DNA from: Gonocerus acuteangulatus | Lineage: Eukaryota; Arthropoda; Insecta; Hemiptera; Coreidae | Direction of reading: 5' to 3' | DNA length: 64,000 nt | NCBI GenBank assembly: GCA_946811695.1 | Contig: OX328124.1 | Span: 30,455,148-30,519,147, forward strand | Part shown: piece by piece, positions 23,268 through 52,636 of the stretch | Numbering within the stretch: the stretch's first letter is position 1 | How the letters are laid out: every line of letters begins with the position of its first letter | Position numbers and translations under genes: made by a program | The notes under the pieces: generated by a model | What the model was told of the DNA's origin: nothing | Databases searched by the model: none | What the model saw: only the letters and a program-made list of their open reading frames with translations

Positions 23268-23840
23268 GGTTTACCCCGAACCCAAAACACTAATTTGACT
23301 ATGTCAGCCGTAATATTTGTTATATTTCAACGAAACTTGGTATTCGTAGTGGTAATATAGAGAGAAAAGTGAGATATAAAAATGAACTAAATAGGTTCAT
23401 TAGAAGGGGGGGTTTACTCCGGACCCACAATACCAATTCGCCACTACCAGCCGTGATTTTTGGTATATTTCGACGAAACTCGGTATTCGTAGTGCTAATC
23501 AACAGGTAAATACGTGTTGTAAAAATAAACTAAATCGGTTCATTAGGAGGGGGGGTTTACTCCGGACCTACAATACCAATTCGCCACTACCAGCCGTGAT
23601 TTTTGGTATATTTCGACGAAACTCGGTATTCGTAGTGGTAATCTACAGTTAAATATGTGTTGTAAAAATAAACTAAATCGGTTCATTAGAAGGGGGGGTT
23701 TACTTCGGACCCAAATTCCTAATATACTCATACCGGTCGTAATTTCTGCTGTATTGTAACGAAACGCGGTATACGTCTTGGGTAACTCATGAGAAAGAAG
23801 TGTTGTAAAAATGAGCTGAATCGGTCAATCGTAAAGCGGG
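23268..23840 (+). repeat. Minisatellite, four ~143-bp units inside family B element
   Basis: Units begin GGTTTACYCCGGACCC at 23268, 23411, 23554 and 23699. The two central units are almost identical. The inverted copy near 28.5-28.96 kb has only three units, so copy number varies between elements. Confidence 0.85.
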
Positions 23841-24284
23841 GGTTTAATTTGTAATATATTTCAATAGAAAAGCCACCGCAAGGAGCGCTTTCTACCACTA
23901 GAGTGACTGTATCCTGTTCCTGCGTTAGATCAAAATACGATAATATGAGGTTTTTTGTATTTATTACGTAGTGTAGTAGGTACCATGTGTAAACATAACT
24001 CTGGAAGCAAATTAATAATTGATCAGTTACTCATTACAAAATTAAAAGAGAACTATTCACGTTTTTATTTTATTTATGTAGGATATTTTAAGCAAATTGT
24101 TCTGGAAAGCTTAGTTATGCAGCTCCTGCGTGACGGACTTTTTGGAGTGGTAGTGTCAGGTTTAATGGTTTGGAGCTGCCTCCTTATTGTGCCACGTTCT
24201 ATAAATGAAAAATTCTATTAAACTTACGGAATTTTCAACTAAAATGAACAAAATTTGCTTTTCTTCACATTTTTTATGGGCGGG

Positions 24285-24410
24285 GGGGGCTTTTCTTTAG
24301 AAAAAAAAAAAAGTCATCAGCCCTATCCTGTCTAGAAAAGTGTGGAAACCTATAGATAAACCTTCCTAAAATTCTTAGTTTATAATAATGGACTTTAAAA
24401 TTTATATATA
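24285..24410 (+). mobile_element. tRNA-SINE type 2 fragment
   Basis: Lacks the tRNA head. The body GTCATCAGCCCTATCCTGTC, CCTATAGATAAACC and tail TAATAATGGACTTTAAAATT match the family. Confidence 0.7.
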
Positions 24411-24442
24411 TATATAAAATTCACATTTTTAATTTAGGGAGC

Positions 24443-24711
24443 TCATATCGTCGATAAAAATGCAAAGTATCGAATGTGAAAAAATGCATTTTTCATTTTC
24501 AATTTTTCTGATTGCTATTGGACAGATGTACGTTGTGGCAAACTCTCGAAAAATAAAGAAAACTAATTAGCAATTACAGAAAATTAAACTAACGAATGTG
24601 CATTAAGTCTAATTAAAGTATATAATAGGATAAAATATATATGAAGTCATCTATAATGTACCTACCACTTTTCACATTCAATACTTTGCATTTGTACCGA
24701 CGATATGACAA
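24443..24711. mobile_element. ATATCGTCG-ended MITE, copy 1
   Basis: About 270 bp with ~37-bp inverted ends sharing CATATCGTCG, AAATGCAAAGTAT and GAATGTGAAAA. The second copy at 52637-52898 is in the opposite orientation. Confidence 0.7.
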
Positions 24712-24889
24712 TGCAAACAAGGAACATAAAATACAAAAAAAATATCAATTAATGCAAAATTCAGTCTTATTCTGGCTCTGTTTCTAACAAATCAAATCAT
24801 CATCGTCAGTCTAGCTGAAGAAGCTTCACATTATAATGCATTGTAGAACGCCATCTCATTTAGTCTGACATTATGTGCGAGGCTCATTA

Positions 24890-25100
24890 TGGCATTGTAT
24901 TTCTGAAATTTTAAGAGCAGAGGTTGGCAGATGGTAAAGTAAATAGTGGACCTCTCACATCGGTTTAGTTGCTGTGATTCCACTATTGAAGTGGTTTACC
25001 TTTCATAAAAAGAAAAGGCATCATCCCTAGCCTGGCTATAAAAGGGTGGTAACCTATATACAACCCGTCCTAAAATTTGTTGTCAATAATAAAATGTATT
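24890..25100 (+). mobile_element. tRNA-SINE type 2, diverged copy
   Basis: The head is barely recognisable (GTTGGCAGATGGTAAAG). The body GGCATCATCCCTAGCCTGGC and GGTGGTAACCTATATACAAC are clear. Confidence 0.6.
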
Positions 25101-25825
25101 ATTATTTATTCTTTAATATTATTATTATTATTTTGTGTTAACGTACATTTAATGGACGTTAAAAAATGTAAATAAATATGTTAAAGCAAATGGAAGTATC
25201 TTTTGTGTAAGTGCTAAAAAAAAATCTCTTAGTTTTCAATAGGTAATTCTATTTTTTTTTAATCTCATTTTTTTCAGTTATTTTTTAAAGACAATCTTAT
25301 ACTGATATCTTCTTGGCATTTGGCCATTCTGATCTATTTTCCTGCTTGTTGTCCCTGGAATTATTTTTTCTTCATTATAGACCATGCCTACACAGAATGG
25401 GTGAATAAATGGGCGTTAAAATTTAAATAAATAAAAAAAATGGATGAAGGTTATAGCAGAAAACATAGTAGTCTGTTTTGTAAATAAGGAATGCCTAACT
25501 GTCAGAAAGGCATTCTTTCAACATGCAACCAGATCAAATAGAGTTGTTCTGAACATAGTGCCTGAGGGAAGATGACACATTATAAGCCATCCCCTCAACA
25601 TAATAACTCCTCAATGATCAGGGCCTGTAATATTTAAAACTGGGAGAGTGCCATTTTGAATGTAATTCAACTTTTCTTACTGGCTGTGTGAATTTTCCAT
25701 TATAATTAGTCCGTTGTACAGATATATACTTATCATTGCATAGCTTTTTCTGGATGGTAGGAGAACAGCATCATAAAGGTAAAGTAAAACACCTAATGAT
25801 TTATGCTTTTCTCAATATACCAGGT

Positions 25826-25975
25826 CCACCCAGCCTTTAAGGATGTACAGAGGTATTCCTGCAAGGAGGGAAATGAGGAAGCCAGAGAACAGTACTGTCC
25901 AAACTACATCCCTAGAGTGCCTTGAGGTCAAAACTCAGATACCTCTACCGTATACAAGCCTGTTATGGAACTGAT
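25826..25975 (+). mobile_element. tRNA-SINE type 3, 3' body fragment
   Basis: Shares AGTACTG..CCAAACTA, CCCTAGAGTGCC, CAGATACCTCTA and the end CCTGTTATGGAACTGATTTT with the copy at 30287-30638. Confidence 0.7.
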
Positions 25976-26151
25976 TTTTTAAATATAGAGACATTTCTTT
26001 AGATTGTATATTCCTGTTTTAATTCTTTGTTTACTTTATTCTTCTTTCAGGTGCCTTCATGAGGAACCAATCTTATATTGCTGAGGCATTCTCATCTACA
26101 AGTCTGCTTCATGAAAGGCAGATCAGATTGGCTTTATTTTGCTTCTTGAAT

Positions 26152-26313
26152 ACCATGTTGAAAACCTCGGTTCCTGTTGACCACCGAAGTTACACAACGT
26201 AAGATGTGGACAGTATCTGAATGGGTGACCATCCACGTGCTTTTGGCATTAATGGTAGCAACCTTAATAGAACCCAGCTAATAGCCTAGTTGTTGATACA
26301 CCATAGAGAAAAA
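26152..26313 (+). mobile_element. 5S rRNA-derived SINE, plus strand
   Basis: ACCATGTTGAAAACCTCGGT, then CACCGAAGTTACACAACG and GAATGGGTGACCATCCACGT follow 5S rRNA. The tail runs to GCCTAGTTGTTGATACACCA. More diverged than the others. Confidence 0.82.
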
Positions 26314-26319
26314 ACAAGG

Positions 26320-27940
26320 ATTGCTGAACTGAAATTTCTGAAAAGTGTGGTACTCGTTGATACTGCATTCATAGATATAAAAATAAAAAGTTACACTTGT
26401 CTATTAACAAGTAATAACTAGACAACTTTTGGGTAATGATAACCTTGTAGTTTTTGCCTTCCGCAATTAAAACAAAAAAAAAGTAGAAAACATTGTGAAA
26501 TCAGTTATCTAACAATAATGAAAATAATACTAATATTTTTATTTTGAAGTATTTTCCATTGCACAATTTGTTTTATTCAAAATAAATTAATTTGTTTTCT
26601 ATTAATTTTAAAGTATACATCTTGTAACTATTGATTTTTAATTTTGCCTTTCTTCTTACCTTATTTCTTGTCTTCTATTTCTTTCCTTTCACTTTTGAGA
26701 ACTGTAGTGTGATTTTTATACTTTTACTTTGTAATTTTCATTTCCACAAAGTTTGTTTTATTTATTTTCAATTTATAATAGATTAATATTAAAATTCGAT
26801 ATTTTTATATAAAAAATATATTCATATTTTATTTTAAATTCCTGAAAATAACTTAATCAATTTTCAAAAGAGAAAATTGCACACTAGCGTGCTCTAACAA
26901 ATAAATAAAAATAAATTTGATTTCACGCCAACAAAAAGTTATTTTCAAAAACGTTTTTTACCTTAATAATGGATCTTTATAGATTTTTATGAGCTAAATC
27001 CAAATCTGGCCTTCATTGTCATTTTAGCTACAATTGTAATATATTCAGTGGTTTTGTCCATTTACCAAGAACTTTTTAACGACTTCCTTGAATGATACCC
27101 ACGCTTCTTTCCCATTTACAGTCATTGTGGAATCAAAATCAACATAAAAAATCATTTTTTCAATGACAAAAACAGCTTTAAGTTTTACTTCTGAAATGTA
27201 TGGAAACTGCATTTACAAACTCTTTCATGAGTCCCAACTTTATATATAGAAGTGTAGAGTAAGGGTACATTTTTTTTTAATCTACAAGGTTTTTGCGTAG
27301 GATGTAATTTTTACGAGCCTTTAAAGACTTACTCACAGGCCAGTTCTTTATGCACTAATGTTGACCAGCCATTACTCAGATGTGATCATTTTTTTATTTA
27401 TATTGCGATCATGATAAGATAATGTTTCTTCAAATTAGTACTGAAACTAAAAGGATGTTTTTTATTGATTTTTTAATAAACAAAAAGTGGATGTTAAAGT
27501 TTGAATAATAAAAATTTGTTTATTGATGTAATGAAGAAAGTTAGATGAATGATGAATTTCACAAATAGCAAAATTATTTGACATTAAGTTATCAATATAT
27601 CACTACTCTCGCACAGAAAAGTAACTATCCGTTTATTTTTTGTGTCGGCAGAAATGAGGTGTAGCTTCATGCATATGAATGCAGTACATATCGGCCATAC
27701 CTACAAATGAAATATACTATCATCAGACAACATTGAAATATAGGCAGGATAATACAGGAAAAACAAAGTGCATGGAACTAAATATTTGTGGAAAAGCTCG
27801 TAAGGGTTAAACATAGTATAGTTAAAGGAACAATATTTCTCAAAATAATGATATTAATTAAAACTCCACAGATTTATACCAAACGAATAACTATTTGACA
27901 AAATGTCTCAATCCAATGTTATGTAAAAAAGTTAATCATT
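26320..27940. other. Gene-free AT-rich stretch
   Basis: No repeat family or coding sequence was recognised. Confidence 0.5.
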
Positions 27941-28167
27941 ACACTGGCGCACAAAGTAAACAAAATTGGTCTGTTCCAAAGACACCATACATATATTCTT
28001 ATGTATTTTGACATGCTGAATCCGAATCCGGAGTCCGTTTGGCCCCAGCATGTCAGGTTGAAGGGCATTTGAAGTTCAAATTTCGAACGAAGTCGTTTAA
28101 GAAGAATAACTAGAGCTTCCATGGATTTGAGGGTCATAGCTGTAAGATCTGGAGGGTACATAACATG

Positions 28168-29246
28168 AAAGTCCGTCACGCAGGAGCTGCATAACTAAGC
28201 ACTTTCCTCAGAATTTGGGTAGTGTAGACTGCTTTCCAGAACAATTTGCTTAAAATATCCTACATAAATAAAATAAAAACATGAATAGTTCTCTTTTAAA
28301 TTTGTAATGAGTAACTGATCAATTATTAATTTGCTTCCAGAGTTATGTTTACACATGGTACCTACTACACTACGTAATAAATACAAAAATCCTCATATTA
28401 TCGTATTTTGATCTAACGCAGGAACAGGATACAGTCACTCTAGTGGTAGAAAGCGCTCCTTGCGGCGGCTTTGTGAACCTACGTCTGCCGGCTTTTCTAT
28501 TCAAATATATTACAAATTAAACCCCCGCTTTCCGATTGACCGATTCAGCTCATTTTTACAACACTTCTTTCTCATGAGTTACCCACGACGTATACCGCGT
28601 TTCGTTACAATACAGCAGAAATTACGACCGGTATGAGTATATTAGGAATTTGGGTCCGGAGTAAACCCCCCCTTCTAATGAACCGATTAGTTTATTTTTA
28701 CAACACATATTTACCTGTGGATTAGCACTACGAATACAGAGTTTCGTCGAAATATACCAAAAATCACGGCTGGTAGTGGCGAATTGGTATTGTGGGTCCG
28801 GAGTAAACCCCCCCTTCTAATGAACCAATTTAGTTCATTTTTATATCTCACTTTTCTCTCTATATTACCACTACGAATACCAAGTTTCGTTGAAATATAA
28901 CAAATATTACGGCTGACATAGTCAAATAAGTGTTTTGGGTTCGGGGTAAACCCCCCCTTCCGGTGGACCGACTTTAGTGGTTAACGAACTCGTTCAATCG
29001 TTTGCTAATTGAATGCTATATACCAAGTTTCGTGACGAAAAAACAAAAACTCTGGCCGCTATCGTGTTAACAGACACATATATATATATGCATATATATA
29101 TATATATATATAGATATATATAAATTTTAACGGGGGTCATTTTCGGTGTCTACTAGGTAGGATCGATAAAGATTTGAAGAAATTTTTCAAAAATTCCGTC
29201 ATGAGTCCAACCTCAATAGCTACTTTCCTTCGGAGGAAAGTGCTAA
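28168..29246 (+). mobile_element. Helentron-like element, family B copy 2
   Basis: Complete by its ends: the 5' module GTCCGTCACGCAGGAGCTGC, subterminal AGCACTTTCCTC (28198), three ~143-bp tandem units (about 28520-28960), (TA)n (29078-29122), and 3' hairpin ending GAGGAAAGTGCTAA before T. It sits inside a larger foldback element (27944-29555). Confidence 0.62.
28520..28960 (-). repeat. Minisatellite, three ~143-bp units (inverted partner)
   Basis: Same unit as 23268-23840 in opposite orientation, with boundaries at the C runs near 28523, 28668, 28810 and 28957. Confidence 0.8.
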
Positions 29247-29977
29247 TATTAAACCTACATTTCAAACAGAAATTCACTCTTTGCAAACAAACAAATTTGA
29301 CCTAGATTTTGCACCGATGGGGTGAAACAGGCCCCGGATTTGAATTCAGCGACCCTCAAAACCATGGAAGCTCCAGTTATTTCTTCTTAAGTGACCTCAC
29401 TCGAAATTTAACTTTCAAATGCCCTTCAACCTGACGTGCTGGGGTTAAACAGACTCTAGATTTGGAACAGCGTGCCGAAATACATAAGAATATATGTATG
29501 GTATCTTTGGAACAGACCACTTTTTTTATTTTGTGTGCCTGTGTTATTATAAAAAAAATACGATTAGGTTAGCATTTGTGGCAAAAACTCATCCTTATGG
29601 AGCTACAAAAATGTTGCTGCATGCTATGTGCAAAAGTTATATAAAAAAATGACTGAAACATAAACACTGATACGAAGCCAAGTTTATCAAAGTATAAATT
29701 TGTTGGTGCATGCATTAGAACACATTAAGAATAAGATTAAGAATTTAGTTACTTTAAATTAAGTAATTATCTGGATGGCGAAGAATCAATCATGATAGTA
29801 AGAAGAGGTTAGAATTATTCACTGAATTGAATTAACTTCCATTTAGTGTTGGCATTTTGAGAAAGTATTCTCAATAATAATGTTTTGTACAACAATATCA
29901 ACTCATTTATAATGCTTATAAAATTAGTATGCATTACAAACATTATAGTCTTCGGGTATTGACCATGCCACAAACTT

Positions 29978-30025
29978 CTTTACCAATGTTTCACTAGTCA
30001 TACTCCTAGCTTCCTCAGGGTTAAG
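29978..30025 (-). ncRNA. Hammerhead ribozyme-like motif (minus copy)
   Basis: On the minus strand: CTGAGGA (30018-30012), stem II GCTAG/CTAGT, and intact GAAAC, flanked by ACC and GGT halves of stem I. The stem III and cleavage position reads ATT instead of GUC/GUH, so cleavage would be impaired. It is a type I layout with the very short stem III described for Penelope-like elements. Confidence 0.6.
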
Positions 30026-30063
30026 TCTGAGAACGTAACCCTCAGATTAAGTCAGGATTCAAA

Positions 30064-30105
30064 CTTAACCACGAGGAAGCTGGCTATAGTGAAACGTTGG
30101 TAAAG
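30064..30105 (+). ncRNA. Hammerhead ribozyme-like motif (plus copy)
   Basis: CTTAACC, then ACGAGGA where the core should be CUGANGA, a shortened stem II loop, then intact GAAACGTT and GGTAA. The 3' half is well kept and the catalytic 5' half is mutated. Confidence 0.55.
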
Positions 30106-30286
30106 AAGTTTGTGACACTGTCAATACCAGAAGACTATAATGTTTGTGATAACATGGTCCGTGGAAGCCTACATGTTAAATTTAGTATGCATTACTTAAA
30201 CAATAATATTTGCCTTAATATTGTTTGGTGTTTATAATATTAACTAAAAAATTATATATTTTAGCATAAATTATTCTTTATTAAAA

Positions 30287-30638
30287 AAAAAAAAAATCAG
30301 TCCCGTAACAGGCCACGAGGGCCCTGAGGGGCAGATACTATAGAGGTATCTGATTCATGACCATACGGCACACTAGGGAGATAGTGTGGCCAGTACTATG
30401 CTCCGGCCGCCTGATTTTCCCCTTGGCTGCTTCGACTGCTAGAGTCATTAGCACCAACCAAGGTACCCATTATTAAATTAATTAAAGGCTGGGTTGGCCT
30501 AGGGACGGTCAGGGAGGCCGAATTCAACCGGTGAACGAAGACACTAGAAGAAAAAATCTTTAGTGCTTGCTCGGGATTTGAACTCAGGCCTCCAGCTTAT
30601 TAGTCCAGTGCTCTACCACTGAGCTAACCTCGCCCCCT
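30287..30638 (-). mobile_element. tRNA-derived SINE (type 3) with long unique body
   Basis: The minus-strand head GGGGGCGAGGTTAGCTCAGT, GGTAGAGCACTGG, and GAGTTCAAATCCCGAG is clearly tRNA-like (Ile-type loop CTAATAA). The ~280-bp body ends CCTGTTACGGGACTGATTTT on the minus strand. Two diverged partial copies occur at 25826-25975 and 54595-54690. Confidence 0.82.
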
Positions 30639-30744
30639 TATACTTTATTATGTAATTAAAAATTATTGTAATTTTGGCAATATAATTTTAGGTAAAAATA
30701 TTTTTCTATTTTTTATTTTATGTTGACAAAAATTGTTATTTGAT

Positions 30745-30940
30745 GCCGAAGACTAAGATTATTATGGCTTGAACACTCTATGCCTAGGGTAGAGGGTTCA
30801 ATACACACTAGGGATGGTAGCTTTTATTTTTGAAAATTAAAGGAATCACTGAGCCTGGCTAGAAAAGGGTGGTAACTTCTAAACAAATTGTCCCTTGTCA
30901 AAAAATATGAGTGATAAAACTTAGAGCATTAAAATTAAAT
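30745..30940 (+). mobile_element. tRNA-SINE type 2, diverged copy
   Basis: B-box-like GAGGGTTCAATACACAC, the body GAGCCTGGCTAGAAAAGGGT and GTGGTAACTTCTAAAC, and an A-rich tail. Confidence 0.6.
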
Positions 30941-30944
30941 TTAT

Positions 30945-33010
30945 TTTACATTTTTTATACAAAATAATATTCTTTGCAAATAAATGTAGTTCAGTTGATA
31001 CTGTACTTAGCAATGCACTGATGAAAATATTACTTTTATCACTCATTTAATAATAATAAAATAGAAAGAAAATGAACAAAATATTAAATCATTAAAGCCT
31101 ATATAAAAATCATTGAAAGAAAAACAAGATAGGTGCCAAAGGACTTTTTCTCTTTCTTTTTTCATCCTGCATCGATTCCCGGCGTTTGGCCATTTATTTT
31201 GGAGGTACCCTGTAAATATATGTGGTTCATTTTCGGGATATCTGTTAGGTAGGATCTTGTTTTACAGGCAAATTCATTTTACAACTCAAAGCAATTACAA
31301 AAACATCAAGCACGTAACACACAAACATTTAATAGAGCTTTCCAAGCATAAGCCGAAGAAGCTAAGTGAGTAATTTCCGCTTCTGTAAGTTTTATTTGCA
31401 TTTGGCGTCTAAAATATTACTTTTCTTCAAAATTGGAAAGACCAACCTTGAGACCCATTAGAATTATTTCTGCGCCAAAAGTCTTGCTTTTCTTGAAGAT
31501 TTCACTCTAGCAGATATTTCAGTTTGTTTAACAGGTAAATTATATAATAAATTCATGTTTTGAGCAAATCTTAACATGTTGGAGGCTTAACATGTTAAAG
31601 GTCATTTTCTTAGGCAGAAATTTTCCCCCCCTAAAAATGTTATATTTATACAATGCTTTGAATGTATCAAGAAAAATTTTACTAGGGAAAAATATAAAAA
31701 TTGGTGAAATTTATGACGGTGACGGATTTATAAATATGAATATATATTTTTTTAAATTATATTTTTAACCTTTAGGTACTGAGGGGAGAGGGATTATGGG
31801 GTATGGTGTGTATGTGAATGTGAGAGAAAATATCTCAAACAAATTTTCGATCTATGATGTGAAATGTCCTTGTTCACCAAAACAAAGAAAAGGACAATAA
31901 CGTACAAAGGGATTATTCATATACCTGAATATATTTTCAGTCTAAAGGATATATTACCCAGGCAATAAAATATGTTACCTGGGAATTACCCTCTCACAAC
32001 TGAAGGATATCCTAAGAAAAGTGTTTCCTCAGCTTGTGATTTTCAAGCATTCCATTTACATAAAAATATAACAATAATAAAAATTAATTTGCATAGAAAA
32101 ATAATAATAAATGGGCCGGTCAGGTATGAAAAAAACAAAACAAAACGTATAATTGTACGAACAAGTAAGGAGTTGTTTCAGTCTGGCGAGAAAAACACAG
32201 TCTGAATCGAGGGAGCACTAACTGGTCGATGCCTGCCATTTGGTAGGAGGCTCTACTGTTGAACACCCTTCGACGGCTGCCATCAAGCCGTTCCTTGGAG
32301 CGACGCCACCACTACAGTTACTCCGGCCATTCCAATTAAACATGGGTATTATAACTGCATAATAGCATAATTTAAAAAAAAGAAGTGAAAAAATATGTCT
32401 TCAAGGTAAAAAATTTATTAGGTCAAACTTGAAACATTTCAAAATCACTAAATCAGTTTTATTAGGAAATATTTTGTTGTTGAAATGCAATAGATGATCA
32501 AGTTATCGTAACTGATTTGTACTAAGGATGTTCTCTTTTTGTTTTTATTGTAAGTAAAAATAACACATTCAGAAGCTAAACTAGATCCATGCCTTTTATG
32601 ACATTTTATTTAAATATAATATAAAAAAAATGATTTAAATGTAGAATATAAAAGTATCACAGGATCCAATAAATACCAATATAAAAAACGTCAATTCATG
32701 AAGGATAATAAAATAGAAACCTAAATAAATTCACTAGATGCTTCATACTAGGATAATATACAATCTACAGTTACTCAATAGGAATGGTAATAGACAGATC
32801 ACGAGAGGCAGGTACAGTTTATTGTTTTTATGTAGTTAAACACTACTATCACAAAATAAAATAATGCACCATACTTTGGTAAGACTAAATCACAATCCAT
32901 TGAGATTTTGTAGAATTGTTACGATTACTTTGTTCATAAAATGATTCACTGAATGTTTCCAATTATTATTTAAAAAATAAACCAAAAAGAAACTGTTTAA
33001 TTGTCACCAT
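30945..33010. other. Gene-free stretch
   Basis: Contains a weak family B-like fragment at about 31218-31258 (TTCATTTTCGGGATATCTG then TTAGGTAGGATC) and a GC-richer segment at 32195-32340 that I cannot identify. Confidence 0.45.
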
Positions 33011-33051
33011 TTTAGCGTGTTTCCTCCCTCTCTAAGCGGAAGAAAACCTGC

Positions 33052-33448
33052 TTAACACTTTCAGGACCAATGGCTTAAAAAAAAAAAATCCATCCGGCCA
33101 AAGTCTTCCTTTTGTAGAGTTATTTCAGCAAACATATAAAAAAAGACTGAAGATACTTTTGAAATTATGTACTTTTAGTGGATTAATTATAATTTAGTTA
33201 AGTGTCAAATACATAAGTTGAAGGAATTTTTCTGGCGGATTCAGTATCATAAAATACCATACCTGCAAATGCACCCAGGAATAATGTAATGGGGTCCCAA
33301 ACCAAATACGAAGAATACAGGACAAGGCCCGGAGGAATGGGGATAGAAAGAAAACTAAGCTATCTGCTGACGCACACGCCACGACACCGGGCCTGAAGAA
33401 CACTTCTCTCTGACCCAAATGCCACAACGCTGGGCCCGAACTTGTTAA
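33052..33448 (-). mobile_element. TTAA-flanked piggyBac-like MITE, copy 2
   Basis: Minus orientation: left end TTAACAAGTTCGGGCCCAGC at 33448, right end TTAACACTTTCAGGACCAAT at 33052, with TTAA on both sides. It is nested in the Helentron-like element C. Confidence 0.8.
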
Positions 33449-34117
33449 GAGGTCCATCCAACAATTACCCTATCCAGAAAAGACTTGTAACGAGAAATGA
33501 CAAAGGTTTCATAAATTTTTACCTATATATGTGTCTTTTAATTTTCTAGCATCTACAAAAATGAACCAATTTTGTTGCAATTAGTAACAAAAATACTTTG
33601 TCTAAAGGAAAGGTAAAGTTCGTTTATCATCAGCATGCGTCCACCAGAAGACTGTTTTGGGGAAAAAATCATAACTGACCGTTTTGTATGTATACGTTTT
33701 ATAGATATTTTGATTTGGGGAAATGAAACCACTTCCAACGTGATATATTTTTTTATAAAAGAGGGAAGTACAAGAATTTTTGTTTCGAGCACTCACAAAT
33801 GCTCTGACATGAAAGTTATACACATATTCTTCATTCATTAAAATTAAGATATAAAAATGTTGGTTACGTTTGGAAAATAGGAAGTATTAACGAAAGCTAT
33901 TATATTAACAGACATGTGCCGTTTTGGGCTAATAATTTTGTTAAATATATCATAAACAATTGAGAAATTTTGGTTAGCGTTTGTAACCCTAATCTTACAT
34001 TTTCTAAGGATCAACCCGGTTGAAGGAATTGATGCTAGAGATATCAAAAGTAATAGGTTTATTCTATTCTATGCTTTCCAAATCACAGCAGATGTAAGCA
34101 TTATATGGAAACACACT

Positions 34118-34154
34118 AAGATGACACAGTTCCTGCAATTCGGAGCTTTTTTTT
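34118..34154 (-). other. Conserved 5' module of Helentron-like elements (copy in C)
   Basis: CTAAGATGACACAGTTCCTG then CAATTCGGAGCTTTT. Other copies of the module are at 5790-5824, 12954-12990 (plus), 24113-24143 and 28168-28198 (plus). Solitary fragments lie near 19288-19330, 41440-41460 and 44377-44400. Confidence 0.6.
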
Positions 34155-34673
34155 ACTAATAAAGGCATCTGACAAGATTAAATTTGTATAAATGTCAAAT
34201 GCTATGACTCCATAATTTATTTTAAGCAAAATCACAGGTAAAATAATCTTCTCATAAAGTCTCTCAAATAATTAAAAATAAATAAGAGGAAACAATACAG
34301 CACAAATAACTACATTAATATCAAAGAAAAATAATGAAGTGCACTGTAAATAAAAATAAAAATATTTACAATAATAATGTATAGGGAAAATAATTGCTTA
34401 GCATAAATAATGTCTCATATTTATCATGCAGAACAAACAAAATTAATTTACCTGAAAAAAATCACATTAGGACAAGCCATTCTGCATTTCTGGCTGTCTT
34501 ATGTAAGAATACCTTGAAATTTAATCATAAAACAAAAAAACTTGAGCGGTAGATTAAATACAAAAAGACAGAAAAACAAATGAGCAGAGAATAAATTTAA
34601 GCTGTACAAAAAAATGTCACAACAATCAGCAGAGGATGCATTAGAAAAAATTTCTGATTGAAGTAGATTGAGG

Positions 34674-52170
<17,497 letters not shown>

Positions 52171-52636
52171 TTCTAAAAACGTATTTCATAAACAATTAGA
52201 ACCATGAAGAATACATTGAATATAATCATGTAGCAGAAATATATGAGCATTGTCTTTTTAATTAATTTGGTGAGTAGCTTTCTTGTTCAGAGAATTAAAT
52301 ATAAAGCTTAAGTAAAATAAAAAAACAAAATATTGAATAGTTATAAGATCCAGCACAGACACCATCTACAAAGAAAAAAAAATGAAGTAATGAAATCAGA
52401 TTCTTTTGAACAAATAAATTCCCATTTGAAATCATTTTAAATTAATCAAATTGAAAAAATAGAAATATTAAAAAATCAATTCTGTATTAATCAAGTTATT
52501 CCGAAGGCCTTATGACTTATAATAAAGATAAAGGGAGACCAAATAAAAATTAAGCAGACCCATTCAATTGATTCATTAGACTAAATTAATTTCTTCCCTC
52601 TAGAAATGATTTTATTTGGAGAATAAAAAATGAACA

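Larger units (their letters stand above)
22697..24143 (-). mobile_element. Helentron-like element, family B copy 1
   Basis: The 3' hairpin CTTTCCTTCGGAGGAAAG type (22701-22720 on the plus strand) ends in CTAA, followed inward by an A-element-like segment, a (TA)n now split by a foldback insertion, four ~143-bp tandem units (23268-23840), and the 5' module (CCGTCACGCAGGAGCTGC) near 24113-24143. It is an inverted, roughly 90% similar partner of copy 2 at 28168-29246, and has lost about 32 bp just inside the 5' module. Confidence 0.6.
27944..29555. mobile_element. Foldback/TIR element split by a Helentron-like insertion
   Basis: Arms of about 210-240 bp (27944-28160 and 29310-29555, inverted) share GGTCTGTTCCAAAGA, CATATATTCTTATGTATTT and TCAGGTTGAAGGGCATTTGAA. 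Without the 28168-29246 insertion this would be a ~0.5-kb near-palindromic element. No transposase is visible. Confidence 0.6.
29938..30181. mobile_element. Minimal Penelope-like insertion: two inverted terminal repeats
   Basis: A 244-bp insertion flanked by a perfect 14-bp duplication TTAGTATGCATTAC (29924-29937, 30182-30195). It is a pair of inverted copies (about 29938-30025 minus, about 30063-30150 plus) of the terminal repeat also seen at 40607-40710, each with a hammerhead-like core, plus CCGTGGAAGCCTACA on the plus side that also occurs at the end of the reverse-transcriptase fragment near 39212. No coding sequence remains. Confidence 0.85.
33012..34154 (-). mobile_element. Helentron-like element, diverged third family (C)
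   Basis: The 3' side has TTAGCGTGTTTCCTCC and a hairpin (33018-33046). The 5' side has GGAAACACACTAAGATG followed by the module CAGTTCCTGCAATTCGGAGC at 34127-34146. A TTAA-flanked MITE lies inside at 33052-33448. Sequence is much diverged from A and B, but the two-ended layout is the same. Confidence 0.5.

Noticed and set aside
23268..23840. CRISPR array
   Set aside because: Units are ~143-bp head-to-tail tandem copies without spacers; the sequence is eukaryotic transposon DNA.
30568..30638. Functional tRNA-Ile gene
   Set aside because: Anticodon stem mismatches and a long SINE body attached; CCA-end arm not formed.
33194..33457. 87-aa ORF (and the similar one at 51343-51537)
   Set aside because: Both lie inside copies of the TTAA-flanked MITE; similarity is at DNA level and frames are not conserved.
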